A stretch of DNA of 64,000 nucleotides, taken from Afipia sp. OHSU_II-C1 (GTDB lineage Bacteria; Pseudomonadota; Alphaproteobacteria; Rhizobiales; Xanthobacteraceae). A model generated the notes under the pieces. The model saw only the letters and a list, made by a program, of their open reading frames with translations, was not told the origin of the DNA and ran no database searches. Positions 14,806 to 23,755 of the stretch are shown one piece after another. Both the position numbers and the translations under genes were made by a program. The DNA is taken from the NCBI RefSeq assembly GCF_000497575.1, contig NZ_APJI01000004.1:248001-312000 (forward strand). The letters run 5' to 3'. Within the stretch, counting starts at the first letter, position 1; every line of letters starts with the position of its first letter.

Positions 14806-16250
14806 TTTTCGACTGCCTCGTCGTCCTCGAGCATAAGGCGGAACAGCGGTTCGGTGCGTAGCCAGAATTGCCAAATATCACGAGCGCCCGGTAGGTCCGT
14901 CTTTTGGTGGATAAATGCATGAAGTTCGCTCAAGCTGAAGGGAGCCGCCGCATCATACCTAATCGCTTTCTCGACTTTATTGCTGTCTGAGGCAGACAGC
15001 TTTGCTTTGGCGATTTTTGTTAGTGCAGGAACTAGCTGCTTCATCGTCGGAACGCCATATGGCAAGCGCCCTCTCGTTTCGAGCTGGGCTACAATTTTCG
15101 CAAGCTCGCCAGTTCTTTCGAGATAGTCGAGCGCGGATAGCTCGAAGAACACTCTTAGAAGAACGGCGCCAGCGTTTGGAAATTCATCGCGTTTGAGTTT
15201 TGTTAGTTCGCGACGAATATCAATTAGACGATCGTTGCGAACGCGCACCGCGAGATCACGGGGTAGAACAGTCTTAGTTTCTTGTTTCGATTTTTTTGGT
15301 GCTGAAGTAGTTGCCGCCTTCGCGGGCGACGCGATCGACCTGCCCTTGATGATGTCCGCGGGGACAAATGATCCCTTCTTCTTCGAAGGCCTGTCTTTTG
15401 AGTCCCATCCATCAAAGTACTTCTTTATATCGTCGCTATTATTCAGCGTTCTTGAAGATTCCTTGCCAAGAGCGACGTCGCTAACAAGTTTAGTGAATGC
15501 CTTTACAAATTCTGCCTTGTCCGTCGTTCCGCGCAATCCGTGATCGGGATCTTTTTCGATTTTTAAAGCATCTCTGCCAACGGTGGAGTCGACAACTCGG
15601 CCGAGTGTCGTGAATATCTTTGCTCTCGGGTTATCGAGCTTTGCCTTCACTTCCTCGGCAAGGGGCAATGAACGAGCGATGTCTGCAATCGCGCGTGTTT
15701 GCCGAGCGCTTTGAATGTCACTGAGCGAGAATCCTAGCTGATCGCGCAGTTCATCGTTGTCGTAGCCTTCTTCTAGCTTATCCAAAATGAAGCTGGCGCG
15801 ATTCTCGGCTTCCCAAGCAAGTACGGGCGTGCCGATATGGCGGCCGGCAATTTGTCGGTCGGTGGCCTTGCGGTTAGGAGCGATTGTAACGGGCACGCTT
15901 GATATCGATTGTTGATCGATGATTTTCCGCGACAGCCGCTCTAGCTGGCGGCTCTTCGCTCCCTCTATTAGCCCAGGTTCTTTGAGCGCTTTGAGAGCAG
16001 CCAGCCGTCGATTTCCTTCGACGACAACCAAGCGACCGTCTTCGTTGACGGCAAGCAGCGGTTCATTAGCAAAGAAACCTCTTGTTGCAATGCTTTCAGC
16101 AACTTCCAGCGCTTTGTCATGTTCGAAAAGGTATTGAATAATCTCACGTGGAGCGCGTGCAGTCGTCTCGCGTCCGAGACGTGGATTTTTTCGATCCAAG
16201 TGCAAGCTCGCGACACTTACGCGTCGCGTCGTCCATTCCGACCCAGCCAT
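14802..16250 (-). CDS. ParB N-terminal-domain protein
   Basis: A 482-residue protein. The ParB/sulfiredoxin-like domain spans about residues 10-115 and carries the signature VVVEGNRRLAALKAL (75-89), the GxRR box that binds CTP in ParB or serves nuclease/NTPase relatives. A helical middle follows (about 130-260), then a Lys/Ser/Pro-rich linker (about 285-335) and a C-terminal helical domain rich in Leu and Lys. There is no ParA gene, which argues against plasmid-style partitioning. The next gene, an adenine methyltransferase, is translationally coupled. The gene is clearly more A+T-rich than the chromosome, consistent with transfer. Defence or epigenetic roles are inference. Confidence 0.72.
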   Translation of the reverse strand: MAGSEWTTRRVSVASLHLDRKNPRLGRETTARAPREIIQYLFEHDKALEVAESIATRGFFANEPLLAVNEDGRLVVVEGNRRLAALKALKEPGLIEGAKSRQLERLSRKIIDQQSISSVPVTIAPNRKATDRQIAGRHIGTPVLAWEAENRASFILDKLEEGYDNDELRDQLGFSLSDIQSARQTRAIADIARSLPLAEEVKAKLDNPRAKIFTTLGRVVDSTVGRDALKIEKDPDHGLRGTTDKAEFVKAFTKLVSDVALGKESSRTLNNSDDIKKYFDGWDSKDRPSKKKGSFVPADIIKGRSIASPAKAATTSAPKKSKQETKTVLPRDLAVRVRNDRLIDIRRELTKLKRDEFPNAGAVLLRVFFELSALDYLERTGELAKIVAQLETRGRLPYGVPTMKQLVPALTKIAKAKLSASDSNKVEKAIRYDAAAPFSLSELHAFIHQKTDLPGARDIWQFWLRTEPLFRLMLEDDEAVEK

Positions 16251-16381
16251 TTCAAGATCTCCCCAGACCCAAGCGCATCCAACCGCAACCGGTGGTCGAG
16301 GGCAAGCCGTCGCGCCTCCTTTCCAGGACTATCAGGTCATGGCAGGGAGAATGGTGGGGATGAATAGTTTGGAAAAGTGAA

Positions 16382-16417
16382 CCGACAAGTGAATTCAATA
16401 TCTTGTCGGATGTTTTT
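16382..16417. terminator. Hairpin beside tRNA-Ser 3' end
   Basis: CCGACAAG (16382-16389) and CTTGTCGG (16402-16409) form a perfect 8-bp stem with a 12-base loop. Five T follow on the plus strand (16413-16417) and reach the tRNA's CCA. For the tRNA transcript, on the minus strand, the hairpin comes about eight bases after CCA but the following bases (TTCACTTTTCC) are a weak T tract. It may terminate the tRNA transcript or be part of the attachment region. Confidence 0.45.
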
Positions 16418-16506
16418 GGCGGAAGGGGTGGGATTCGAACCCACGGTGCCCTTGCAGGCACGCCGGTTTTCAAGACCGGTGCCTTAAACCACTCGGCCAC
16501 CCTTCC
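16417..16506 (-). tRNA. tRNA-Ser(UGA)
   Basis: Ninety bases including an encoded CCA. The acceptor stem GGAAGGG pairs with CCCTTCC and is followed by G and CCA. The anticodon stem CCGGT/ACCGG encloses CTTGAAA, so the anticodon is UGA. A long variable arm typical of serine tRNA lies between it and the GTTCGAATC T-loop. The 3' end faces the phage-derived region, the usual geometry when an element integrates into a tRNA 3' end. Confidence 0.95.
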
Positions 16507-16722
16507 GGTTCGCACCTCTTGAGGGAAGGCGCGAGCGATTGCAAGGGTTGTCCACGCGGGAGGGTTGCAAAGCCGGAAAATCAATCTCCGGTTTACCAAG
16601 CCGTGTGCCGGGCCGTTTCCGGTATGGAAGCAATGAGTTAAGGTAAGCGCTGTATGAGTGCCAGCCTCCGGCCTGCGGTGCCCGGTAGGCAAGCGGCCGC
16701 GAAAGATGCTATTTGGGGTTCT

Positions 16723-17667
16723 ATGGGGATTTGCGTCAGGGAATCGGGCGGGGCAGCCGTGCGCATCGCGGCAGCGGGAGCCTTGTGTCTGCTGGTCGCC
16801 AATTGCGCCTCGTCAAACAAGCTCTCCAGCCGTGTCGATCCGAAATACGGCGTTTCCAGCAGCCCTCGGGTGGTGGATTTCGGCGATCCGGTCCCAAGGG
16901 GCGGAGGTACCTATCGCGTCGGCAAGCCGTACGTTGTCGCCGGCAGGACCTACGTTCCGGAAGAAAATCCGAATTATCGCGCTGAGGGCATGGCCTCTTG
17001 GTACGGCGATGCCTTCCACGGCCGTCTGACGGCCAATGGCGAGGTGTTCGACATGACCTCGCTCACCGCGGCCCATCCTACCATGCCGCTGCCGAGCTAT
17101 GCGCGCGTGACTAATCTGGCCAACGGCAAATCGGTGGTCGTGCGCGTCAATGATCGCGGGCCATACCATGGCAACCGGCTGATCGACGTCTCAAATACCG
17201 CTGCCAAGCTGCTTGAGTTCCGCGAAAACGGCATCGGCCGGGTGAGGGTGGAGTATGTCGGCCGCGCTCCTCTCGAAGGTTCGGACGATCGCCAACTGAT
17301 GGCCACGCTGCGGACCGGCGAGCCTGCACCTGCACCATCGACCGTTCGTATCGCGTCGGCCCGTGCCTTCATTCCGGATATGACCCCTTCGCCCTCGCGC
17401 GGAGTGGCCCGTGGTGATGTCCCGCTGCCCGCCGGGCGTCCCTATACGCTGGGCCATACCCAGGAAGATTTTGCTGCGGCGGGTTCGTCGGAGGTCTCTG
17501 CCTCGCGTGCTGCGCGCTCTGGCGGACGCCGCTTCGAACGCAGCGCTCCCGCTGAGGTCGAGGAAGCTGCCGAGGAAGCCCCGGCAACGACAAGGCCGGT
17601 TGCGGCCTATGCTCCGGCATCCCGAGATAACAGCCCTAACCTGATGTCGGGTCGCGGGCTTTACTGA
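16723..17667 (+). CDS. rlpA: RlpA-family septal lipoprotein
   Basis: A 314-residue lipoprotein of the RlpA lytic transglycosylase family, which cleaves peptide-free glycan at septa. From ATG 16723 the N-terminus gives a lipoprotein signal with lipobox LVANC (Cys at residue 28). The double-psi beta-barrel domain starts at GMASWYGDAFHGRLTANGE and contains the catalytic-type VRVNDRGPYHGNRLIDVS segment (its Asp and the His/Glu in the first part are the family's key residues). The C-terminal 110 residues are Ala/Pro/Glu-rich and lack a SPOR domain. The frame extends to ATG 16654, but then the signal would be unusually long. Confidence 0.88.
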   Translation: MGICVRESGGAAVRIAAAGALCLLVANCASSNKLSSRVDPKYGVSSSPRVVDFGDPVPRGGGTYRVGKPYVVAGRTYVPEENPNYRAEGMASWYGDAFHGRLTANGEVFDMTSLTAAHPTMPLPSYARVTNLANGKSVVVRVNDRGPYHGNRLIDVSNTAAKLLEFRENGIGRVRVEYVGRAPLEGSDDRQLMATLRTGEPAPAPSTVRIASARAFIPDMTPSPSRGVARGDVPLPAGRPYTLGHTQEDFAAAGSSEVSASRAARSGGRRFERSAPAEVEEAAEEAPATTRPVAAYAPASRDNSPNLMSGRGLY

Positions 17668-17684
17668 GCCCGGATCCCGAGCGA

Positions 17685-18623
17685 TCAGCTTCGCACGCCA
17701 TTTAGGAACTCAACCAGCGCCGCGTTCACCTCGTCGGGGCGCTCCTGTTGAATCCAGTGGCCCGCGCCTTCGATGATCAGCTTGCGCCTCAGATTGGGCA
17801 GCACGCGTTCCATTTCTGTGACGCGCTTTCCGCCGAGAATGCCGGTGACGACGGAATCGTTGGCGCCCGCGATGAAGATCGATGGCTGATGGATTTTCGC
17901 GCCCTGCCACGGAGCGGTCAGCTCCCAGTTCCGGTCGATGTTGCGATACCAGTTCAGGCCGCCGCGAAACCCGGTCCGACGGTAAGTTTCGACGACATGC
18001 GCATGGTCCTGCTCGCTGACCCATGCCGGCAGGGGGCGTGGAATAGTCAGGTCGCCCAGAAAACCTTGCCCGTCCTTCAGAAACAGCGAGCCGTCGACAC
18101 CGAAGGTCACCGCGCGCATCGTGAAATCGACATCGCGCTCGAACTCGGCCTCAGCGTCACCCGGCTTCTGGAAATACTGCCAGTAGAAGTTGGTGACGCC
18201 ACTTTTCGCCAGCGTCTCCAGTGGCCGCTCGCGCCCCCTGAATGGCGGGGCGACGCTCAATCCGCCGACGGCTGTGAAGACGTCGGGCCTGAACAGGGCT
18301 GCATGCCAGGCGATGGGGGCGCCCCAGTCATGGCCAATGATAATCGCCTTGGTTTCGCCGAGGGCCGCCACCAGCGCGACCATGTCGCCGACCATGTCGA
18401 AAATGGAATAGGCGTCGATGTTCAGGGGGGCAGACGTACGCCCGAAACCGCGCATGTCTGGCGCGACCGCATGGAAGCCGGCAGCCGCAATGGCGGGGAG
18501 TTGATGCCTCCAGGAATGGGAGAGTTCGGGCCATCCATGGCACAGCAGGACCAGCGGGCCGGAGCCCTGTTCTGTCACAAAAATCTCAATGCCGTTGGCT
18601 GAGATCATTTGCGATGACGACAT
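17685..18623 (-). CDS. Epoxide hydrolase-like alpha/beta hydrolase
   Basis: A 312-residue soluble alpha/beta hydrolase of the epoxide hydrolase branch. It has the oxyanion motif HGWPE, the nucleophile Asp in GHDWGAP (about residue 99), a cap domain with candidate Tyr proton donors (NFYWQYF, NWYRN), the acid Asp in GANDSV and the base His in GAGHWIQ. Together these form the Asp-Asp-His triad with lid tyrosines that opens epoxides. The substrate cannot be told from sequence. It converges with rlpA, with 17 bases between the stops, and diverges from the carboxypeptidase gene. Confidence 0.85.
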   Translation of the reverse strand: MSSSQMISANGIEIFVTEQGSGPLVLLCHGWPELSHSWRHQLPAIAAAGFHAVAPDMRGFGRTSAPLNIDAYSIFDMVGDMVALVAALGETKAIIIGHDWGAPIAWHAALFRPDVFTAVGGLSVAPPFRGRERPLETLAKSGVTNFYWQYFQKPGDAEAEFERDVDFTMRAVTFGVDGSLFLKDGQGFLGDLTIPRPLPAWVSEQDHAHVVETYRRTGFRGGLNWYRNIDRNWELTAPWQGAKIHQPSIFIAGANDSVVTGILGGKRVTEMERVLPNLRRKLIIEGAGHWIQQERPDEVNAALVEFLNGVRS

Positions 18624-18735
18624 GGATTTCCGCCTCTTTTCAACATTTTGAAGGCGACCGGGACACCGAAGCGGCCCGCCGCACGTTGTTTGGTATCAGC
18701 CCAACTGTTACAAGGCGATCCTCAGGAATCTCAAC

Positions 18736-19986
18736 ATGGCAGCCATTCTCAGAGCATCCCGGACTCACGGGCGTCGACATGGGCGGTTCTGGCCGCTTGT
18801 CGCCGTTCTGCTGACGGCCGGTCTGGCGCTTGGCGGCGGGGTCCACGCGGCCAACAACAGCGTGCAGGGGGCCAAAAAGGACGAGGGGTACGAGATCGAT
18901 GCGCCGACCGCGATCCTGATCGAGGCGAAGTCCGGCAGCATCCTGTTCGAGAAAAACCCCGACGAACTCCGCGCGCCCTCCAGCATGATGAAGCTGATGA
19001 CGGCGGAGGTTGTTTTCAACGCGCTGAAGAAGGGCGACATCAAGCCCACCGATGAGTACCGGATCAGCGAATATGCCTGGCGAAAGGGCGGAGCGCCGTC
19101 CGGCGGTTCGACCATGTTCGCGGCAATCAACAGCAAGGTCAGCGTCGACGATCTTCTGCGCGGTGCGCTGATCCAGAGCGGCAACGATTCCTGCATTGCG
19201 CTGGCGGAAGGCGTGGCGGGCAGCGAGCGCGACTTCGTTGCGATGATGACCAAACGCGCGCGCGAACTCGGCCTGACAAAATCGACGTTCGGAAATTCCA
19301 ACGGCCTGCCGGATCCCGGCAACAAGATGACCGTGCGCGAACTGGGCATGCTGGCCCGGCACATCATCCTGACCTATCCGGACAACTACAAGCTGTTCGG
19401 CGAGCGCGAATTCACCTGGAACAAGATCCGGCAGCAGAACCGTAATCCGCTGCTGACGATGCTCGAAGGCGCCGACGGACTGAAGACCGGTTACACCAAG
19501 GAGGGCGGCTTCGGCATGGTCGGCTCGGCGGTGCAGAACGGCATGCGGCTGATCGTGGTGGTCAACGGACTTGAAGATGCCGATGATCGTGCAGCCGAGG
19601 CCAAGAAGCTGCTCGAATGGGGGTTCCGTAATTTCGAGGCGCGGACGCTGTTCGCCAAGGATCAGACGGTCGGCTATGCAAAGGTGTTCGGCGGCAGCGC
19701 GCGTTCCGTCAAACTGGCAAGCCCGGAGCCCATCAAGGTCATGGTGCAGAGGAACGGCAACGACAAGTTGCTTGCTCGAATTGTTTACACAGGGCCGGTG
19801 CGCGCACCGATCCTGCCGGGTCAACGGATTGGGACGCTCAAGGTCTGGCGCGGCAGCAACATTGCACTGGAATGTCCGTTGGTCGCGGCGGAAGCGATCG
19901 AGACAGGTTCGACAACCCGCCGCGCGTTCGACGGCGCCAGCGAACTCGTCATTGGCCTGTTCCGCGCCGGCGCGGAGAAGCTTTGA
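18736..19986 (+). CDS. dacA: D-alanyl-D-alanine carboxypeptidase (S11)
   Basis: A 416-residue low-molecular-weight penicillin-binding protein that trims the terminal D-Ala of peptidoglycan stem peptides in the periplasm. It has a signal peptide (about 1-39, ending VHAA) and active-site motifs Ser83-M-M-Lys86, Ser148-Gly-Asn150 and Lys250-Thr-Gly252. A PBP5-type C-terminal beta domain (about 300-390) and an amphipathic end (ELVIGLFRAGAEKL) could dock on the inner membrane. ATG 18736 follows AGGAA. tmk begins two bases after the stop, so the gene heads the tmk-holB-metG cluster. Confidence 0.93.
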   Translation: MAAILRASRTHGRRHGRFWPLVAVLLTAGLALGGGVHAANNSVQGAKKDEGYEIDAPTAILIEAKSGSILFEKNPDELRAPSSMMKLMTAEVVFNALKKGDIKPTDEYRISEYAWRKGGAPSGGSTMFAAINSKVSVDDLLRGALIQSGNDSCIALAEGVAGSERDFVAMMTKRARELGLTKSTFGNSNGLPDPGNKMTVRELGMLARHIILTYPDNYKLFGEREFTWNKIRQQNRNPLLTMLEGADGLKTGYTKEGGFGMVGSAVQNGMRLIVVVNGLEDADDRAAEAKKLLEWGFRNFEARTLFAKDQTVGYAKVFGGSARSVKLASPEPIKVMVQRNGNDKLLARIVYTGPVRAPILPGQRIGTLKVWRGSNIALECPLVAAEAIETGSTTRRAFDGASELVIGLFRAGAEKL

Positions 19987-19987
19987 C

Positions 19988-20680
19988 ATGAGTGACGCTG
20001 TCAAACCGAGACAGCCGCCGCGCGGCCGCTTCATCACTTTTGAGGGCGGAGAAGGTTCCGGTAAATCGACGCAAATCCAGTTGCTGGCGGATCGTCTCAA
20101 CGCAGCCAAACTGCGGACGATCACAACGCGCGAACCTGGCGGGTCGCCCGGCGCGGAAATCGTACGCCACCTGTTGCTTTCGGGAATGGCCAAGGCATTC
20201 GGTCCCGAGACGGAGTCCTTGCTGTTTGCTGCCGCGCGCGACGATCATGTCAGTCAGGTAATTGAGCCGGCGCTTGCGCAGGGACTCTGGGTGGTGTGCG
20301 ACCGGTTCACGGATTCGACACGCGTCTATCAGGGCGAATTGGGCAAGGTCGATCCGACACTGATCCGGGCGATGGAGCGTGTCACCATCGGAAACCTCAA
20401 GCCCGATCTCACGATCATTCTGGACGTTCCTGTTGCAGTCGGGATGGAGCGCGCGCTCAAACGGCGAGGGACCGCTGTACCAGATCGTTTCGAAGGCGAG
20501 GGCGTGAGCTTCCATGAGAAGCTGCGAGAAGCCTATCGCAAGATAGCCGAAAGCGATCCGCAGCGCTGCGCGCTGGTTGACGCAGATGCCGACCCCAAGA
20601 CTGTCGCGGAGCGGGTCTGGAAAGCGCTGCGCGATCACCTGTTCTCCGTAGCGACCGTTCGCGAGACCACAAAGGCATGA
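19988..20680 (+). CDS. tmk: Thymidylate kinase
   Basis: A 230-residue kinase that phosphorylates dTMP to dTDP. The P-loop is EGGEGSGKST (19-28), the dTMP-binding DR lies in VCDRFTDSTRVYQGE, and the lid carries RRGTAVPDRFE. Length and order are normal for the family. The ATG lies just after the carboxypeptidase stop; a longer open frame upstream overlaps that gene and is not used. The stop overlaps holB as ATGA, so the two are translationally coupled. Confidence 0.95.
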   Translation: MSDAVKPRQPPRGRFITFEGGEGSGKSTQIQLLADRLNAAKLRTITTREPGGSPGAEIVRHLLLSGMAKAFGPETESLLFAAARDDHVSQVIEPALAQGLWVVCDRFTDSTRVYQGELGKVDPTLIRAMERVTIGNLKPDLTIILDVPVAVGMERALKRRGTAVPDRFEGEGVSFHEKLREAYRKIAESDPQRCALVDADADPKTVAERVWKALRDHLFSVATVRETTKA

Positions 20681-21726
20681 GTGCTCGCACGGCTGAATCC
20701 GAGACATCAATTCCGGCGCCGCGCGAAACGACGGCGCTGTTCGGTCATCGCGATGCCGAGCAGACATTACTGACGGCCTATCGCAGCGGTCGCATTCCTC
20801 ATGCGTGGCTGATCGGCGGTGCGCAGGGCATCGGCAAGGCGACCATGGCCTATCGCATGGCGCGGTTCGTGCTCGCACATTCCGATTCCTCCGCACGATC
20901 CGTGCAGGATGCGGATAGTCTGTACGTTGATCAGGATCATCCGGTGGCACGCCAGGTCGCGAACGCCAGTCACGGCGGGTTGCTGACGCTGGAGCGCACA
21001 GCGAACGAGAAGGGCACGATGCGAACCGTCATCACGGTTGACGAGTCGCGCGAAACCATTGGATTCTTCGGCTCGACCGCAGCTTCTGTCGGTGGCTGGC
21101 GTGTCTGTGTGGTCGACACCGTCGACGAACTCAACGCCAATGCCTCCAATGCGCTGCTCAAGATTCTTGAAGAACCGCCAGCGAGGTCGCTGTTTCTTCT
21201 CATTAGTCACGCTCCTGCGCGTGTGCTCGCCACCATCCAGTCCCGTTGCCGGAAACTCCCATTGCGGCCTCTGGCGACGCAGGATGTGATTCAAGCAGCA
21301 GCTGAGGCCGCCGGATTAACCCGCGGCGATACCGCACTCGCCGAGGCAGCAGACGCAGCTGAGGGGAGCGTAGCACGCGCGCTTACGTTGCTTGGCGGGC
21401 AATCGCTCGGGCTGCACCAGCGCACGCTCGAATTGCTGAATCGCCTGCCGCAGCTCGATCAGCGCGCGCTTCATGCTCTCGGTGATGCGTTGCCGCTGAA
21501 TGATCGCGTCGGACTGAAAGCTTTCGTCGACACCATTGACCGTTGGCTCACAGGGCATCTGCATGCCCCCGATGCAGGCGCAAATCTGCCCCGCCTTGCA
21601 CGGCTTGCCGAGGTATGGGAAAAGATCAACAGTGCCGCGCGCGACACAGAAAGCTTCAATCTGGAACGGAAGCCGCTGGTTTTCTCAGTGTTCGGTATGC
21701 TCTCAGAAGCCACCGCAACTCGCTGA
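20677..21726 (+). CDS. holB: DNA polymerase III subunit delta'
   Basis: A 349-residue clamp-loader subunit of the AAA+ fold, a stator in the gamma complex. It has a Walker-A-like GGAQGIGKAT (about 47-56), a Walker B strand VCVVDTVDELN, the sensor/arginine region SRCRKLPLRPL, and an all-helical C-terminal domain. The zinc-binding Cys cluster of E. coli delta' is not evident, as is common in alphaproteobacteria. It overlaps tmk by four bases, and metG follows after about 80 bases. Confidence 0.92.
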   Translation: MSARTAESETSIPAPRETTALFGHRDAEQTLLTAYRSGRIPHAWLIGGAQGIGKATMAYRMARFVLAHSDSSARSVQDADSLYVDQDHPVARQVANASHGGLLTLERTANEKGTMRTVITVDESRETIGFFGSTAASVGGWRVCVVDTVDELNANASNALLKILEEPPARSLFLLISHAPARVLATIQSRCRKLPLRPLATQDVIQAAAEAAGLTRGDTALAEAADAAEGSVARALTLLGGQSLGLHQRTLELLNRLPQLDQRALHALGDALPLNDRVGLKAFVDTIDRWLTGHLHAPDAGANLPRLARLAEVWEKINSAARDTESFNLERKPLVFSVFGMLSEATATR

Positions 21727-21809
21727 CCGGGCCAGCCCAGCGGTCTCGCAGACCACATCACGAATGAGTGCGCGCACGTCAGCGCTGTTTTGAATTTCAA
21801 GGAAGCCTA

Positions 21810-23750
21810 ATGGCCAAAGCCAGGAAGACCGCCGTTAAGAAGAAAAAGAAAGCAGCCAAAAAGGCCGTCAAGTCGGCACGCAAGGCTGCGGCCCGGAGCG
21901 CATCTGCTTCGTCGAAGAAAGGACGCAAGGCGGTTGCGAAAAAGACGGCCAGGAAACCCGGAAAGAAAGTTGCCAAGAAAACGGCAAAGAAGGCTGCGAC
22001 CAAGCGCGCTGGCAAGAAGGCCGTTGGCAAGAAGAGCGGCTCGAAGGAGAGCGCTGTCAGGAAATCCGCGGTAAAGAAACCTGCCACCAAACCGACCGTT
22101 GTGAAGACCGCGCCGGACGTCAAGCCGGTGACAAAAAAGGCGCCGCCGAAGCCGGCCAAGGCCAAGGTGGCTGCCGTGCCGCAGAGTGTTGCAAGCGCGC
22201 GCGCGAAGAACTCGTTCTACATTACGACTGCGATCGCTTATCCCAACGGCGCGCCGCATATCGGCCACGCCTATGAGGCGATCGCGACCGATGCGCTGGC
22301 GCGATTCCAGCGTCTCGACGGCAAGGACGTGTTCTTCCTGACCGGCACCGACGAGCATGGCCAGAAGATGATCCAGACGGCGCAGAAGGAAAACATGACG
22401 CCCCTGGATCTGGCGACACGAAACGCCGCGCGTTTCAAGGAGATGGACCAGCGCCTGAATATCTCGTTCGATCGCTTCATACGCACGTCCGAGAAGCAGC
22501 ACCATGAGTCGACACAGGAAATCTGGAAGCGGATGGTCGCGAACGGCGACATCTATCTCGACAGCTACGCCGGCTGGTATTCCGTGCGCGACGAAGCTTA
22601 TTACGCCGAGGACGAAACCGTTGTCGGCGAGGATAACGTGCGGCGAGGGCCGCAGGGGACACCTGTCGAGTGGGTCGAGGAAAAGAGCTATTTCTTCGAG
22701 CTATCGGCCTATCAGGACAAGCTGCTGGCGCTGTACGAAAGTCAGCCGGACTTCATCGGGCCGGACTCGCGCAAGAACGAAATCATCAGCTTCGTTAAAA
22801 GCGGTCTGAAAGACTTGTCGATCTCGCGCACCACGTTCGACTGGGGCGTGAAGGTGCCGGGTGACGAAAAACACGTGATGTATGTCTGGGTCGACGCACT
22901 GACCAACTACATCACCGGCGTTGGCTTCCCGGACGAGGGCGACAAGAACTGGAAGTACTGGCCGGCGGACGTGCACATCATCGGCAAGGACATCATCCGT
23001 TTTCATGCGGTTTACTGGCCGGCGTTCCTGATGTCGGCGGGCATCCCGGTGCAGAAGCGTGTGTTCGCGCACGGCTTCCTATTCAACCGCGGCGAGAAGA
23101 TGTCGAAGTCTGTCGGCAACGTGGTCGATCCGTTCAGCCTCGCCGATGCCTATGGCGTTGATCAGCTTCGCTACTTCTTCCTGCGGGAGGTGCCGTTCGG
23201 TCAGGACGGCAACTACAATCATGAAGCCATCGTGGCGCGCACCAATGCCGATCTCGCTAACGACTTCGGCAACCTGGCGCAGCGCTCACTGTCGATGATC
23301 GCCAAGCAGCATCAGGGCGTGCTGCCGGACCCCGGCGAGTTCAGTGACAACGACAAGGCTATCCTTGCAATGGCGGACGGCATGCTCGAGCAGGCACGTA
23401 CCGCCATGGCCACGCAACAGATTCATCAGGCGCTCAACGCGATCTGGGCCGTGGTGGCGGAGGCCAACCGCTATTTCGCGGGTGAGGCGCCGTGGGCGCT
23501 GGCCAAAACCGATCCAGCGCGCCAGAAGACGGTTCTGTATGTTACCGCTGAAGTCGTCCGTCAGATTGCGATCCTTGCGCAGCCGGCTATGCCGGATGCT
23601 TGTGCCAAGCTGCTCGACATTCTCGGAATTGCGCCGGACGCGCGCGATTTCGCCGCGCTCAGTAACCGGATAAAAGGTGGCTCGCAATTGCCGCCGCCTG
23701 CGCCGGTTTTCCCGCGTTATGTCGAACCAAAAGACGCCGCGGTGAGTTAA
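21810..23750 (+). CDS. metG: Methionyl-tRNA synthetase with H1-like N-terminal tail
   Basis: A 646-residue class I synthetase charging tRNA-Met. The HIGH motif is at 150-153 and KMSKS at 430-434; the anticodon-binding helical domain follows, and there is no C-terminal dimerisation domain. Residues 1-133 are an extension made almost only of Lys, Ala, Arg, Ser and Val with KKAAKK-type repeats, like a histone H1 tail, giving very high positive charge. ATG 21810 follows AAGGAAG; the frame also opens at 21768. The catalytic part begins [14 protein letters not shown]. The extension may bind tRNA or other nucleic acid; that is inferred. Confidence 0.95.
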   Translation: MAKARKTAVKKKKKAAKKAVKSARKAAARSASASSKKGRKAVAKKTARKPGKKVAKKTAKKAATKRAGKKAVGKKSGSKESAVRKSAVKKPATKPTVVKTAPDVKPVTKKAPPKPAKAKVAAVPQSVASARAKNSFYITTAIAYPNGAPHIGHAYEAIATDALARFQRLDGKDVFFLTGTDEHGQKMIQTAQKENMTPLDLATRNAARFKEMDQRLNISFDRFIRTSEKQHHESTQEIWKRMVANGDIYLDSYAGWYSVRDEAYYAEDETVVGEDNVRRGPQGTPVEWVEEKSYFFELSAYQDKLLALYESQPDFIGPDSRKNEIISFVKSGLKDLSISRTTFDWGVKVPGDEKHVMYVWVDALTNYITGVGFPDEGDKNWKYWPADVHIIGKDIIRFHAVYWPAFLMSAGIPVQKRVFAHGFLFNRGEKMSKSVGNVVDPFSLADAYGVDQLRYFFLREVPFGQDGNYNHEAIVARTNADLANDFGNLAQRSLSMIAKQHQGVLPDPGEFSDNDKAILAMADGMLEQARTAMATQQIHQALNAIWAVVAEANRYFAGEAPWALAKTDPARQKTVLYVTAEVVRQIAILAQPAMPDACAKLLDILGIAPDARDFAALSNRIKGGSQLPPPAPVFPRYVEPKDAAVS

Positions 23751-23755
23751 GCCAG

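Noticed and set aside
18640-20193. 517-residue antisense frame across the carboxypeptidase and tmk
   Set aside because: Typical high-G+C shadow of two well-identified genes; no motif.
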